From the NCBI RefSeq assembly GCF_011303755.1, contig NZ_CP049885.1, positions 2,524,001 to 2,588,000 of the forward strand: 64,000 bases of DNA, written 5' to 3'. Each line of letters opens with the position of its first letter. Within the stretch, counting starts at the first letter, position 1. This DNA is from Acidovorax sp. HDW3. GTDB taxonomy: Bacteria; Pseudomonadota; Gammaproteobacteria; Burkholderiales; Burkholderiaceae_C. Shown one piece after another: positions 16,060-24,393 of the stretch. The translations under genes and the position numbers were made by a program. The notes beneath the pieces are model-generated. The model was not told where the DNA came from and did not search any database. It was given only the letters and a program-made list of their open reading frames with translations.

Positions 16060-18171
16060 ATGGATCGCCTGCTGCCCCTGCTTCGCACCCCCCTGGCCTG
16101 TGCCTGCGCTGCGGCGCTGTCACCGTTGCCGGTGCTGGCCCAGTCCACCTTGGCGAGCCTGCCCGCCGTCACCATCAGCGCTGAAGAAGGCAGCGGCGCG
16201 CCCCTGGCGCCGTCGCTGCAGGCCGAGCGCGCCCGCCTGGAGCGGGTGCCCGGCGGCACCAACCTCGTCACGCCGCAGCAGGAGGCGCGCCTGGCCACGC
16301 TGCGCGACGCGCTCGACTACCAGCCGGGCATCGTCATCCAGGATTTTTTTGGCGCCACGGACCAGCCGCGCCTGAACATCCGGGGCTCGGGCATTCAAAG
16401 CAACCCGCTCAACCGGGGCGTGCTGCTGCTGCAAGACGGCCTGCCGCTCAACGAGGCCGACGGCTCCTTCATCATCGGCCTGCTCGAACCGCGCAACGCC
16501 GCCCTGGTGAGCGTGCGCCGGGGCGCCAACACCCTGACCCCGGGCGCCACCACGCTCGGCGGCGAGCTTGATTTCCAATCGCTCACTGGCGCCGACGAGC
16601 GCGCCCGCGTGCGCAGCGAATACGGCAGTTTTGGCCGGCGCGCACTGCAGGCGGCGCTGGGCCAGGCGGGCCAGGGGTGGGACGGACGCATCAGCGCCAG
16701 CGCCGACCGCTACGACGGCTGGCGCCACCACAGCGCCTCGCGCCGCGACGCGCTGCAGGCCAACCTGGGCTGGAAAAGCGGCACGCTGGAAAACCGCAGC
16801 TACCTCAGTTGGACGGATTTGCAGTTTGATATTCCCACCGTCGTGCCCAAGGAGCGCGTACACAGCAACCCGCAGGGCGTGCTCGGTGACGGCAACACGC
16901 TGCAAGACCAGCTGCTCAACGTCTACCGGCGCGACCCGCGCCGCGCCGCACGCCAGCTGCGCCTGGCCAACCGCACCCTCTGGGGCGACGCCGCACTGCG
17001 CCAGGAGCTGGGCTGGTACTGGCAGAGCACCGACGATTTTTTCAACGACCAAACCACCCACTTTGGCACCCAAAGCCACACCAGCGGCCTGCAATGGCAG
17101 GCCAGCGGCCAGGTGGGCAGCGCGCTGCACTGGCGCGGCGCCCTGGCCTGGTCGCGCAGCCGCATGGAGCGCACGCTCGACGCCAACAATCCCGCCAACG
17201 GCAGCGCCCTGCAGCGCTTTGGCAGCTACGACCTGCAGGCGCAGAACCTGCAAGCGCAGCTGGGCCTGGACTGGCAATGGGCGCCCGCCTGGACGGCACA
17301 CGCCCAGCTCGGCGCCAGCCGCCAGACGCGCGATGCGCGCGAGCAGCGCACCGGCCAGGCGCTCGACCAAAGCTGGCGTTTTGCCACCCCCAAGGTGGGC
17401 GTGAGCTGGACGCCCCAGCCCCGCCAGCGCTGGTGGGCCAGCTTAAGCCGCAGCCAGGAGGCGCCCACGTTCTGGGAGATCGTCAGCGCCAGCGTGCTGC
17501 CGCCCAACCCGGCCTCGGCCCAGGCAGCGCTGGTGGCACTGCAGCTGCAGAGCGCCAGCACCTTTGAAATCGGCGGCCAGGGCCGTTGGGGCGAGGGCGC
17601 GAACGCGCCGCAGTGGCAAATCACCTACTACCGCAGCGAGGTGCAGGACGAGCTCATGAGCACCGCCGACGCCAACGGCATCAAGATCGGCACCTACAAC
17701 TACGCTGGCGGCACGCGCCACCAGGGCATAGAGGCCGGGTTCTCGGGCCGCAGCGGCGCCTGGGACTGGCGCAGCTCCTGGACGTACAGCGACTTTCGCT
17801 TCAAAGACGGGCGCTACGCCGGCAACCGCATCGCCGGCGTGCCGCGCCACCTGCTCAACGCCGAACTGCTGTGGCGCCACGCCAGCGCCAGCGGCACCTG
17901 GCGCATGGGCCCCAACGTGCGCTGGCAACCGGGCGCCACCCCCATCGACCACGCCAACACCCCCGGCAGCACGCAAGACGGCTACGCCCTGCTGGGCCTG
18001 AAGCTGGAGTGGAAAAATGGCCCCTGGAACGCCTACCTGCTGGCCGACAACGTCACCGACCGGCGCTACGCCAGCAGCTACGCCATCCGCAACCAGGCCA
18101 GCGCCGCCATGCCGGGCTACCTGCCCGGCCTCGGGCGCAGCCTGGCAGCGGGCCTGAGCTACCAATTCTGA
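16060..18171 (+). CDS. TonB-dependent outer-membrane receptor
   Basis: A 703-residue receptor. The signal peptide ends near VLAQS (about residue 28). A TonB-box-like LPAVTISAEE follows, then a plug domain with LNIRGSGIQ, and a 22-strand barrel ending in the aromatic terminus SYQF. The ATG at 16060 has no clear Shine-Dalgarno; a Fur box occupies that region. The ligand is unknown. The next three genes encode an ABC importer in the same direction with a 17-base gap, so receptor and importer likely handle the same substrate. The Fur box suggests an iron-related ligand, but the ABC proteins are not of the usual siderophore or haem families. Confidence 0.92.
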   Translation: MDRLLPLLRTPLACACAAALSPLPVLAQSTLASLPAVTISAEEGSGAPLAPSLQAERARLERVPGGTNLVTPQQEARLATLRDALDYQPGIVIQDFFGATDQPRLNIRGSGIQSNPLNRGVLLLQDGLPLNEADGSFIIGLLEPRNAALVSVRRGANTLTPGATTLGGELDFQSLTGADERARVRSEYGSFGRRALQAALGQAGQGWDGRISASADRYDGWRHHSASRRDALQANLGWKSGTLENRSYLSWTDLQFDIPTVVPKERVHSNPQGVLGDGNTLQDQLLNVYRRDPRRAARQLRLANRTLWGDAALRQELGWYWQSTDDFFNDQTTHFGTQSHTSGLQWQASGQVGSALHWRGALAWSRSRMERTLDANNPANGSALQRFGSYDLQAQNLQAQLGLDWQWAPAWTAHAQLGASRQTRDAREQRTGQALDQSWRFATPKVGVSWTPQPRQRWWASLSRSQEAPTFWEIVSASVLPPNPASAQAALVALQLQSASTFEIGGQGRWGEGANAPQWQITYYRSEVQDELMSTADANGIKIGTYNYAGGTRHQGIEAGFSGRSGAWDWRSSWTYSDFRFKDGRYAGNRIAGVPRHLLNAELLWRHASASGTWRMGPNVRWQPGATPIDHANTPGSTQDGYALLGLKLEWKNGPWNAYLLADNVTDRRYASSYAIRNQASAAMPGYLPGLGRSLAAGLSYQF

Positions 18172-18188
18172 CCACCCCAAGGCAAGCC

Positions 18189-19241
18189 ATGCAGCCAGCC
18201 AGCCCCACCTTCGCGCCCCCACTCTCGACCACCACCGCCACCCGCCGCCAGTTGCTGCAAGGCGCTGGCGCCCTGGGCCTGGCCAGCCTGCTGGCGCCAG
18301 CGCCCACCCACGTGCACGCCGCACCCCTGCCGCGCCTGACCCTGGCGGGGCCGCCGGCCATCGTCTCGGCGCCGCTGATCCACATGGCCGAAAGCGGCGC
18401 CCTGGCCGCCGTGGCGCAGCAGACCATCTTCCAGCCCTGGCGCGACCCCGACCAGCTGCGTGCCATGGCCATTGGCCAGAAGGCCGATGTGCTGGCCATG
18501 CCCAGCAACGTGGCCGCCAACCTCTACAACCGGGGCGTGGGCCTGCGCCTGCTCAACATCTCCACCTGGGGCGCGCTGTGGATCGTCTCGCGCGATGCGC
18601 AGCGCACCACCCTGGCCGACTACCGGAGCGAAGAAATTGCCGTGCCCTTTCGCGGCGACATGCCCGACCTGCTGCTGCAACTGCTGGCCACCGAACAGGG
18701 CCTGAACCCGGCGCGCGACCTGCAGCTGCGCTACGTGCCCACGCCCATGGAGGCCATGCAGCTGCTCATCACGCGCCGCGTGCGCCACGCGCTGCTGACC
18801 GAGCCCGGGGTGTCGCTGGCGCTGCGCAAAACCCAGTCCTTCCCCATTGGCCTGGTCGCACCCGAGCTGCACCGCAGCCTTGATCTGCAGCAGGAATGGG
18901 GGCGCCTGCTGCACCGCCCGGCGCGCATTCCGCAAGCGGGCATTGCCGCCATCGGCGCGCTGCGCAGCCAGCCCGAGGTGCTCGCCGCCGTGCAGCAGGC
19001 CTACGCCCAATCGGCCGCCTGGTGTCTGGCGCACCCCCAGGAATGCGGCACGATGCTGGCACGCCATATCGACCTGCTCACGCCCGAGGCCGTGATGGAC
19101 GCACTGCCGCGCAGCCAGCTGCAGGCCGTGCCGGCGGCGCAGGCGCGCAGCGAGCTGGAGTTCTTCTTCGCCCGGCTGCAAGCGCGCAGCCCCGGCCTGA
19201 TCGGCGGCAAGCTGCCCGAGGCCGGCTTTTACGGCGCCTGA
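18189..19241 (+). CDS. ABC transporter substrate-binding protein, NitT/TauT (NMT1-like) type
   Basis: A 350-residue binding protein with a long N-terminal leader containing TATRRQLLQGAGALGLAS, a plausible twin-arginine signal, cleaved near HVHAAP. The mature part follows the NrtA/SsuA/ThiY-like fold pattern: LAGPPAIVSAPLIHMAESGA at the start and GQKADVLAMPSNVAANLYNRG. The family binds nitrate, sulfonates, taurine or thiamine precursors; here the substrate is unknown. It lies between the TonB receptor and the permease with short spacings. Confidence 0.8.
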   Translation: MQPASPTFAPPLSTTTATRRQLLQGAGALGLASLLAPAPTHVHAAPLPRLTLAGPPAIVSAPLIHMAESGALAAVAQQTIFQPWRDPDQLRAMAIGQKADVLAMPSNVAANLYNRGVGLRLLNISTWGALWIVSRDAQRTTLADYRSEEIAVPFRGDMPDLLLQLLATEQGLNPARDLQLRYVPTPMEAMQLLITRRVRHALLTEPGVSLALRKTQSFPIGLVAPELHRSLDLQQEWGRLLHRPARIPQAGIAAIGALRSQPEVLAAVQQAYAQSAAWCLAHPQECGTMLARHIDLLTPEAVMDALPRSQLQAVPAAQARSELEFFFARLQARSPGLIGGKLPEAGFYGA

Positions 19242-19255
19242 CGGAGCGCGCTGCC

Positions 19256-20047
19256 ATGCATCTGCTGTGGTATGGGCTGCGCCGCCTGCCCGCCTACCTC
19301 TGGAGCGGCTGGGGCGCCATCGCCAGCTTGCTGCTTTTCATTGCCCTGTGGGAGCTGGGCGCGGCCTGGTACGGGCCGCTGATCCTGCCCGACCCGCTGA
19401 GCACCTTCACCACCTTGGCGCAGCTGCTGCAGTCGGGCGCAGCCTGGCCGCAGCTGGCCATTACGGCGCGGCGCGCCCTGCTCGGGCTGCTGCTGGCCCT
19501 GGGCCTGGGCAGCAGCCTGGGCCTGCTCGCCGGGCTGTCGATGACGGCGGCCATGATGGCCCGCCCCTGGGTCACGCTGCTGCTGGGTATGCCGCCCATT
19601 GCCTGGCTGGTGCTGGCCATGCTGTGGTTTGGCCTGGGCGACGGCACGCCCATCTTCACCGTCTTCGTCGCCTGCCTGCCGGTGGTTTTTGCCGGCGCGC
19701 TACAGGGCACGCGCACGCTGGACCTGCACCTCAAGGACATGGCGCGCGCCTACCGCCTGCCCTGGCGGATGCGCCTGTGGGACCTGTACCTGCCGCATGT
19801 CGCCGCCTACCTGTTTCCGGCGAGCATCACAGCCCTGGGCTCGTCGTGGAAGGTGGCCGTCATGGCCGAGCTGCTGGCCAGCAGCGACGGCGTGGGCGCC
19901 GCCCTGGCGGTGAGCCGCTCGCAACTGGACATGAGCGCCTCCCTGGCCTGGATTTGCGCCGTCGTCGCCAGCTTGCTGCTGCTCGAATACGGCCTGCTCG
20001 AACCCATCAAGCGCGGCCTGGAGCGCTGGCGCGAGGCTGGCACATGA
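19256..20047 (+). CDS. ABC transporter permease, NitT/TauT type
   Basis: A 263-residue inner-membrane protein with about six membrane segments. The cytoplasmic coupling loop DMARAYRLPWRMRLWDLYLPH (about 165-185) fits the EAA motif of binding-protein-dependent permeases of the SsuC/TauC family. It starts 15 bases after the binding protein and overlaps the ATPase start by ATGA, so translation of the two is coupled. Confidence 0.87.
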   Translation: MHLLWYGLRRLPAYLWSGWGAIASLLLFIALWELGAAWYGPLILPDPLSTFTTLAQLLQSGAAWPQLAITARRALLGLLLALGLGSSLGLLAGLSMTAAMMARPWVTLLLGMPPIAWLVLAMLWFGLGDGTPIFTVFVACLPVVFAGALQGTRTLDLHLKDMARAYRLPWRMRLWDLYLPHVAAYLFPASITALGSSWKVAVMAELLASSDGVGAALAVSRSQLDMSASLAWICAVVASLLLLEYGLLEPIKRGLERWREAGT

Positions 20048-20844
20048 CGGCAGCGCTGCAAGTACAGGCCCTGAGCCACCGCTACGGCCCGACGCTGGTG
20101 CTCGACGGCATCGACCTCACGCTGCACGCCGGCCGCACCCTGGCCCTGGTCGGCCCCTCGGGCTGCGGCAAGACCACGCTGCTGCACCTGTGCGCCGGGC
20201 TGCTGGACGTGCAGCAGGGGCAGATCCACCCCGGGCTGCAGCCGGCGGCCGTCATGTTCCAGCAGCCGCGCCTGCTGCCCTGGCTGACGGCGCTGGACAA
20301 CATCGCCCTGGGCCTGAAAGCGCGCGGCCTGGCACGCGCGCCGCGCCAGGCCCAGGCGCGCACCATGGCGCTGGCCCTGGGCCTGCCCGAGGCGGCGCTG
20401 GCGCAGTACCCGGCCGAGCTCTCGGGCGGGATGCAAAGCCGCTGCGCCCTGGCGCGGGCGCTGGTGCTCAACCCGGCGCTGCTGCTGCTCGACGAGCCCT
20501 TTGCCGCCCTGGACATCGGCCTGCGCTACCAGCTGCACCAGCTGCTGCTCGAACGCCAGGCGCAGGCCGGCCTGGCGGCGCTGCTCATCACCCACGACCT
20601 GATGGAAGCCGTGCGCCTGGCCGACGACGTGCTGGTGCTCGCGCCCACCCCCGGGCGCATCGTGGCGCATTACCAGCCCCCCGGCACAGCCCTGGAGCGC
20701 GACGACAGCCTGGTGCACCGCTGCGCCGCCGAGCTGCAGCAGCACCCGGCCGTGCGCGCCGCATTTGACCTGCCCGGCCCCGGCGCCATCGCCGCAGCAC
20801 TGGGGCGCTGGCAACCCATAAATATCAATCAAAACAGCCTCTAG
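20044..20844 (+). CDS. ABC transporter ATP-binding protein, NitT/TauT type
   Basis: A 266-residue ATPase: Walker A GPSGCGKTT (about residue 38), Q-loop VMFQQPRLLPWLT, signature LSGGMQSRCALARAL, Walker B LLLLDEPFAALD, and switch His in LLITHDLMEA. It energises the permease encoded just upstream. The last seven codons and the TAG stop (about 20821-20844) lie within a hairpin repeat copy, so the repeat has set the C-terminus of the protein. Confidence 0.92.
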   Translation: MTAALQVQALSHRYGPTLVLDGIDLTLHAGRTLALVGPSGCGKTTLLHLCAGLLDVQQGQIHPGLQPAAVMFQQPRLLPWLTALDNIALGLKARGLARAPRQAQARTMALALGLPEAALAQYPAELSGGMQSRCALARALVLNPALLLLDEPFAALDIGLRYQLHQLLLERQAQAGLAALLITHDLMEAVRLADDVLVLAPTPGRIVAHYQPPGTALERDDSLVHRCAAELQQHPAVRAAFDLPGPGAIAAALGRWQPININQNSL

Positions 20845-20880
20845 CCCTTATCCATCAAGCGCGAGCAGCTATCATTTTTG
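20821..20880. repeat. Dispersed hairpin repeat copy at the ABC ATPase / nnrS junction
   Basis: AATATCAATCAAAACAGCCT, CTAGCCCTT, the loop ATCCATC, then AAGCGCGAGCAGCTATCA. This is the asymmetric form, with an A-rich AAAACAGCCTCTAG arm opposite GAGCAGCTAT. It supplies the stop codon of the upstream gene and the whole leader of nnrS, ending 2 bases before its ATG. Confidence 0.7.
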
Positions 20881-20882
20881 CA

Positions 20883-22118
20883 ATGCCACCCAGCCCCTCT
20901 TTCCTGCACCACCGCCACCCCCTGTGGAGCTGCGGGATGCGCCCCTTCTTTTTGCTGGCCATGCTCGCGGCGCCGCTGCTGCTGGCCTGGTGGAGCCTGG
21001 CGCTGGCGGCCCACTGGCCGCTGCCGCCCATTGCTGGCGGCGCCCTGGTGTGGCACGCGCACGAGCTGATCCTGGGCTTTGCCATGGCCGCCGTGGCCGG
21101 CTTTGTGCTCACCGCCCTGCCCGAGTTCACCGCCACCGCTGGCGCCCGCCCCCAGGCGCTGCAGGCGCTGGTGCTGCTGTGGCTGGGCGCGCGCCTGGGG
21201 CTTGTGCTCTCGGGTTGGTGGGGGGCGCCCGCCCTGTGGCTGGCGGCCTGCGCCCAGGTGGGCCTGCCGCTGGGGCTGCTGGCGCAGCTGTGGCCGGCGC
21301 TGCGCAGCCCCGCCGGGCGCGCGCACCAGGCGTTTGGCTGGCTGCTGCTGGCGCTGGCGGGCAGCAGCGCCGGGTTTTATGCCGACGCGCTGCGTGGCGC
21401 CCCCAGCCTGCGCTGGCTGCACGCCAGCCTGGGCCTCTTGATGCTGCTGACGGTGGTGGCGGCGAGCCGGATTTCGATGCAAATCCTCAACCGCGCCATC
21501 GAGCAGCTGCGCCCGGGCGCGCCGCCCTACATCGCCCGCCCACCCCGGCGCCACCTGGCGGCGCTGTGCATCGGCTTGGCGACCGTGGCCGAATTTTTCG
21601 CCCCCGCCAGCCACCTGGCCGGCTGGCTGGCACTGGCCGCCAGCGCCGCCGTGCTGCACCTGCTCACCGACTGGCATGTGGGCGCACCGCTGTGGCGGCG
21701 GCGTTTTACGCTGCTGCTCTACAGCATGTATTTGTGCATGGCCCTGGGCTACGCCGGCCTGGGCCTGGGCGCGCTCGGCCTGCTCGACGGCGCCTTGGCG
21801 GCGGGCCGCCACCTGCTGACCATGGGCAGCGTGGGGCTGGGGATTTTCATCGTCATCGGCATTGCCGGGCGCGCCCACGTGGGCCGCAGGCCCGACCCCG
21901 GCCCCTGGCTGGGGCTGGGCGGCGCGCTGCTGCTGCTGGCCACGGCGGCGCGTGTGGCGGCGGCCCTGGGCGCAGCGCCCACGCTCTGGCTCGCCGTGGC
22001 CAGCCTGGGCTGGTGCGCGGCGTTTGCCCTGCTGCTGTGGCGCATAGCGCCGGGGCTGTGGCAGGCGCGCAGCGACGGGCAGCAGGGCTGCGCCGGCGTG
22101 CTGCCGACGGCGCCCTGA
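20883..22118 (+). CDS. nnrS: NnrS family membrane protein
   Basis: A 411-residue, about 12-segment membrane protein. WHAHELILGFAMAAVAGFVL, the early RPFFLLAMLAAPLLLAWW, and DWHVGAPLW are NnrS hallmarks. NnrS is a haem- and copper-containing inner-membrane protein associated with nitric-oxide stress and denitrification in other bacteria. The chosen ATG at 20883 directly follows a repeat copy with no ribosome binding site; the in-frame ATG at 20937 (MRPFFLL) is an alternative, but upstream residues HPLWSCG resemble the conserved leader. It probably belongs to the transcript of the preceding ABC genes. Confidence 0.85.
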   Translation: MPPSPSFLHHRHPLWSCGMRPFFLLAMLAAPLLLAWWSLALAAHWPLPPIAGGALVWHAHELILGFAMAAVAGFVLTALPEFTATAGARPQALQALVLLWLGARLGLVLSGWWGAPALWLAACAQVGLPLGLLAQLWPALRSPAGRAHQAFGWLLLALAGSSAGFYADALRGAPSLRWLHASLGLLMLLTVVAASRISMQILNRAIEQLRPGAPPYIARPPRRHLAALCIGLATVAEFFAPASHLAGWLALAASAAVLHLLTDWHVGAPLWRRRFTLLLYSMYLCMALGYAGLGLGALGLLDGALAAGRHLLTMGSVGLGIFIVIGIAGRAHVGRRPDPGPWLGLGGALLLLATAARVAAALGAAPTLWLAVASLGWCAAFALLLWRIAPGLWQARSDGQQGCAGVLPTAP

Positions 22119-22142
22119 CGCTGGGCGTTGACACTGTTTTTT
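22111..22142 (+). terminator. Weak candidate terminator after nnrS
   Basis: CGCCC and GGGCG form a 5-bp stem overlapping the nnrS stop codon, and a run of six T follows after nine bases. The separation of stem and T-run makes this a weak candidate in the convergent nnrS/recG gap. Confidence 0.3.
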
Positions 22143-22159
22143 GACCCCGCGCCTTGGCG

Positions 22160-24289
22160 CTACGCCTTGAGGAAGTCGGCGCGCCCGCCCAGCCAGCGCG
22201 CAATGTGCTCGCGCGCGAGTTGCGGGTGCTGCGCCAGCATGACGGGCGCCGTCTCGCGCGCCCAGGCCAGGAGCACGGTGTCGGTGGCCAGGTCGGCAAA
22301 GCGCAGCAGCGCATCACCCGACTGGCGCGCCCCCAGGAACTCGCCCGGGCCACGGATCTCCAGATCGCGGCGGGCGATTTCAAAGCCGTCGGTCGTCTCG
22401 GCCATGGCCTGCAGGCGCTCGCGTGCGCTCTCGCCCAGGCGGCCGCTGTCGCCCACGCTGTAGAGCAGCACGCAGGCCGAGGCCGCCGCGCCGCGCCCGA
22501 CGCGCCCGCGCAGCTGGTGCAGCTGGCTCAGGCCAAAGCGCTCGGCGTGCTCGATGACCATGAGCGAGGCGTTGGGCACGTCCACGCCCACTTCGATCAC
22601 CGTCGTCGCCACCAGCAGGCCCAGGGCGCCGTCTTTGAAGGCTTGCATGACGGCTTTTTTCTCTGCCGCCGCCATGCGCGAGTGCAGCAGCCCCACCTGC
22701 ACGCCCGGCAAGGCAGCAGCGAGCTCGGCGTGGGTGGCGGTGGCGTTGGAGAGGTCGAGCGCCTCGCTCTCCTCGATCAGCGGGCACACCCAGTACACCT
22801 GGCGCCCGGCGGCGAGCTGCGGCGCCAGGCGGGCGATGACCTCGTCCTTGCGGCTGTCGGCAATCACCCGCGTGACGATGGGCGTGCGCCCGGGCGGCAG
22901 CTCGTCGATGGTGGAGACGTCCAAATCGGCGTAGTACGTCATGGCCAGGGTGCGCGGGATGGGCGTGGCGCTCATCATCAGCAGGTGCGGCTCCATGCCC
23001 TGGTGGCTGAGTTTTTGCCGCAGCGCCAGGCGCTGGGCAACGCCAAAGCGGTGCTGCTCGTCGATGACCGCCAGGCCCAGGCGGGCGAACTGCACCTGCT
23101 CCTGGATGACGGCGTGCGTGCCCACGACCAGCGCGGCGGCCCCGCTCTCGACCAGCGCCAGCATGGCGGCGCGCTCTTTTTTCTTTTGCGCCCCGGCCAG
23201 CCAGGCGACCTGCAAACCCAGCGGCGCCAGCAGCGGCGTGAGCCAATCGACGAGCTTGCCAAAGTGCTGCTCGGCCAGAATTTCCGTCGGCGCCATGAGG
23301 GCGCATTGCCAGCCGGCCTCGATGGCGCGCAGCGCCGCCAGCGCGGCCACCACGGTTTTGCCGGCGCCGACATCGCCCTGCAGCAAGCGGTGCATGGGGC
23401 GCGCCAGGGCCAGGTCGGCGTTGATCTCGGCCACCACGCGCTGCTGCGCCCCGGTCAGGGCAAAGGGCAGCGCCGCCTGCAGCTGGCCGGGCAGGTCTTG
23501 CGCGCCAGGCGTGAGCACCGGCGCGCGCAGGCGTGCGCGCTGCTGGCGCGCCGCGTGCTGCGACAGCTGCTGCGCCAGCAGCTCCTCGGCCTTGAGGCGC
23601 TGCCAGGCCGGGTGGCTGTGGTCTTCGAGCGTGGCGAGCGCCACGTCGGGTTGCGGATGGTGCAAAAAATGTAGCGCGTCACGCAGCATCCACGGGCCTT
23701 GCAGGCCAGTTTGCCTATCAAAAACAGCCAGGGGCGGGAGCAGCGGCGCCGGAATCGTCTCGGGCAGGGCGACGCGCTGCAGGGCGCTGGCGATGGCGCG
23801 GCGCAGATAGGCTTGGGGCAGCTGCGCCACCGTGGGGTACACCGGCGTGAGCGCCTGGGGCAGCTCGCCGCCCGCCTGGCGAAACGCCGGGTGCAGCATC
23901 TGCCGGCCCCAGAAGCCGCCCCGAATCTCGCCGCGCAGGCGCAGGCGCGCGCCCACGGCCAGGGTTTTGAGGTGCGAGGGGTAGAAGCTGAAAAACGTCA
24001 GCTCGCAGCGCCCGCTGCCATCGTCCACCACCACCTTGAGCAGGCGGCGCGGGCGCTGCTGCACTTCGCTGCTGACGACCTCGGCCTCGATCTGCGCCAC
24101 CTCGCCCTCGCGGGCGTTTTTGAGCAAGGTGATGCGCGTTTCATCCTCGTAGCGCAGCGGCAGGTGCAGCGCCAGGTCAATGTCGCGCACCAGCCCGAGT
24201 TTGCGCAGCGCCTGCTGGGCAGGGCTGAGGGCGGGGGTGGCGGGTTTTGCAGGCGCGGCGGTGGGGGCAGGGGACGAACGGGCGGGCAC
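22160..24289 (-). CDS. recG: ATP-dependent DNA helicase RecG
   Basis: A 709-residue helicase that regresses stalled replication forks and branch-migrates Holliday junctions. The N-terminal wedge (OB fold) occupies about 50-170. Helicase motifs follow: LLQGDVGAGKTVVAALAAL (Walker A), DEQHRFGVAQR (motif II), MSATPIPRTLAMT (III), VATTVIEVGVDVPNA (V) and QLRGRVGRG (VI). The length fits the family (E. coli 693). The start is GTG at 24289; the first 20 residues are Ala/Pro-rich and poorly conserved. Divergent from the HD-GYP gene. Confidence 0.95.
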   Translation of the reverse strand: MPARSSPAPTAAPAKPATPALSPAQQALRKLGLVRDIDLALHLPLRYEDETRITLLKNAREGEVAQIEAEVVSSEVQQRPRRLLKVVVDDGSGRCELTFFSFYPSHLKTLAVGARLRLRGEIRGGFWGRQMLHPAFRQAGGELPQALTPVYPTVAQLPQAYLRRAIASALQRVALPETIPAPLLPPLAVFDRQTGLQGPWMLRDALHFLHHPQPDVALATLEDHSHPAWQRLKAEELLAQQLSQHAARQQRARLRAPVLTPGAQDLPGQLQAALPFALTGAQQRVVAEINADLALARPMHRLLQGDVGAGKTVVAALAALRAIEAGWQCALMAPTEILAEQHFGKLVDWLTPLLAPLGLQVAWLAGAQKKKERAAMLALVESGAAALVVGTHAVIQEQVQFARLGLAVIDEQHRFGVAQRLALRQKLSHQGMEPHLLMMSATPIPRTLAMTYYADLDVSTIDELPPGRTPIVTRVIADSRKDEVIARLAPQLAAGRQVYWVCPLIEESEALDLSNATATHAELAAALPGVQVGLLHSRMAAAEKKAVMQAFKDGALGLLVATTVIEVGVDVPNASLMVIEHAERFGLSQLHQLRGRVGRGAAASACVLLYSVGDSGRLGESARERLQAMAETTDGFEIARRDLEIRGPGEFLGARQSGDALLRFADLATDTVLLAWARETAPVMLAQHPQLAREHIARWLGGRADFLKA

Positions 24290-24350
24290 GACAAAAGGCT
24301 ACCACGGCCCCATACTGTGCTGAATCGAACCCTGGGCTACCATCACATTT

Positions 24351-24391
24351 GGTTTTTTGGTTTTTTGGTTTTTTGGTTTTTTTGGTTTTTT
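24351..24391. repeat. Tandem GGTTTTTT repeat directly before the HD-GYP start codon
   Basis: Five units: four of exactly GGTTTTTT and one (24375-24383) with an extra T, ending 2 bases before the ATG at 24394. Simple repeats of a unit that is not a multiple of three, placed in a leader or promoter, are typical slip-prone contingency sites. The reading frame of the HD-GYP gene is also open through it (…VFWFFGFLVF…). Confidence 0.85.
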
Positions 24392-24393
24392 CC

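Noticed and set aside
24247-24393. A start for the HD-GYP protein upstream of the GGTTTTTT array
   Set aside because: The frame is open, but the extension overlaps the recG start, has no family similarity and would add an implausible Phe-rich leader. It is kept only as a hypothesis in the findings.
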